A DNA stretch of 63,145 nucleotides from Mnemiopsis leidyi (lineage: Eukaryota > Ctenophora > Tentaculata > Lobata > Bolinopsidae). Made by a program: the position numbers and the translations under genes. Numbering within the stretch: position 1 is the first letter of the stretch; every line of letters starts with the position of its first letter. The stretch covers positions 97,628 to 160,772 of the forward strand of contig JH154815.1 of NCBI GenBank assembly GCA_000226015.1. Reading direction: 5' to 3'. The notes beneath the pieces are model-generated. The model was not told the origin of the DNA, did not search any database, and worked only from the letters and a program-made list of their open reading frames with translations. Below are positions 61,710 through 63,145 of this stretch, one piece after another.

Positions 61710-63145
61710 AGAATAAGGTTACTAGCATAGATACATTGGCATGAAGAGATCCTGCAAAAGAGTTAACTTCTAAACAAAAAACCATGATTAGTCAATTGCA
61801 AATAAAATGATTCATATCTAAATTATACACTATGGTAGGAATGGTAGATTTGAATGGTAAATTAAATGGCCATTTATAGAGAGTAGCTATCTCCGCATCA
61901 CTAGCTAAAGCGTATTAAGGCTCTGGCTGTGCAAGAAGTCCAGGATTTGAACTCTGTCCCACACAACCTTCTAAACCACAGTCCTCGAAATGCAACAAAC
62001 AACCGCCATAGAGACTGTGATAACTTGTCACTACTGAAACACAAGGATATATCTTGTGGATGAGACTAGTATATATTCAACATTTAACAATGAGTTACGG
62101 AAGCGAGTTATATGCCCCGCAGAATGTATTCCACATCATGAAATGTATACATAATTGCCTCGCAACAACTACAACAAGATGTATGATCAAACAGGGAAAA
62201 CAAAAAAATAAAAGTAAAGTACGTTTTATTGAGTAATTTGTCGAATGACAGAGAGAAATGAATGTATGAGCACTATTTTAATCTCAGCTCCGACCAAATA
62301 CTTTTAACGACTGATTCACGCCAGAAGCACAAACACAACGCAGCATTAATAAATGATGAAGGCAGCACATACAATACAATAACGACGCCATGCAGAGCTG
62401 AGTTAAGATATTTGAAATAAACGATGAAAAGAACGCGCAATTGTGCCTAAACTTAGAGCGTGCAGTGTGGAATTTTTCAATCGTGGCTGCATCGAACGTC
62501 TGCGTGAATTCGCGCGTCTGATTTTACACGTGCAGAACAACTAACCGAAATTAAGTCTGGTACGAGGTTGCGTATTTTGATTCCTCATTCCTCAAGGTTT
62601 AATGACAATAAGCGACGGCAAGATACAGGAAATTCAGCGGTCGCCTGACACAACGAAAGCGGCCGCAATTCTTGTTATATATGATATTGTTGATTGTCAA
62701 TGTAAACCAAAATAATAAATTTACTTTCCTTAAAAAAATTTTCTTTCCTCCAATAATTATGAACCTGAAGAACTCAAACTATTAGTCCTGGGATTTTAGA
62801 ATAACCTATACACAACCGACTCCATTTTTTGTTCTAAATATTTCATCTTTAAGTAAAGCATACAAGAGCCAACTCCTTTCATCCGCCTTAACTGATCCAA
62901 ACTACATGACTAATAACTCGTTTGACTACCTTTATAACCCTCCACACATCACACCTCCTGCACTATGATCAAATCTTTTTATCTCACAAGCTTTTTAACA
63001 GCTTTTAATCAATTAACAGTTTATTTGAAACAATCTTGAAACCATCTAAATGTCATCAACCCGTACGCTCAGGCTATGCCTTAATACAATCACTATGCAT
63101 ATGTCCATTTTGATTGCTGAACCAGTTACCTAAGGTTCCTCTTAT
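61710..63145. other. Noncoding DNA upstream of DUS4L
   Basis: No exon found on either strand. Contains the presumed DUS4L promoter and leader, a possible tRNA-like SINE remnant near 61.95 kb and AT-rich DNA to the window edge. Confidence 0.6.
61925..61995 (-). mobile_element. Possible tRNA-derived SINE remnant
   Basis: On the minus strand, TGTGGTTTAGAAGGTTGTG (A-box-like) is followed about 17 bases later by AGTTCAAATCC (close to the B-box consensus). The T stem does not pair well, so this is not a functional tRNA. Confidence 0.3.

Overview
This is nuclear DNA of an invertebrate metazoan. All protein genes are split by GT-AG introns and encode animal housekeeping families: a four-RRM polypyrimidine tract-binding protein, SEC16, a FAM114A-family protein and the tRNA dihydrouridine synthase DUS4L. 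I cannot name the species. An early-branching animal (ctenophore or cnidarian) or another lineage with spliced-leader trans-splicing would fit, but this is inference. One assembly gap (114 N) lies at 38755-38868.

Layout. Positions 1 to about 22 kb hold no gene I can support, only simple repeats, minisatellites, a perfect hairpin and many CACGTG and CCAAT motifs. From 22018 to 29854 (+) lies a complete 15-exon PTBP gene (633 aa). From 29.9 to 35.1 kb is noncoding DNA with a CRE/E-box cluster, a MITE-like element and a GC-rich foldback island with tRNA-like (SINE) sequence. Two minisatellites (32-bp and 39-bp units) follow, and the second one runs into the last coding exon of SEC16. SEC16 fills 35942-54045 (-) with at least 23 coding exons, including one 4-kb exon. 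One SEC16 intron carries a decayed non-LTR reverse transcriptase. The 3.5-kb intron 10 carries two genes on the opposite strand: a BTB-domain gene and a putative small secreted basic protein. From 55.4 to 61.7 kb (-), three compact genes follow head to tail: FAM114A, a WD40-repeat protein and DUS4L. The last 1.4 kb is noncoding.

Function. SEC16 organises COPII budding at ER exit sites, PTBP controls splicing, and DUS4L modifies tRNA. There is no obvious shared pathway. The four minus-strand genes sit close together with acceptor-like AGs near their start codons, which raises the question of polycistronic transcription with trans-splicing. A second theme is that tandem repeats in this window repeatedly coincide with splice signals: pyrimidine tracts, branch-point-like motifs, a donor array and a duplicated acceptor. 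The exon maps were built by hand from splice signals, reading phase and family similarity; phases agree at every junction except one near the 3' end of SEC16.
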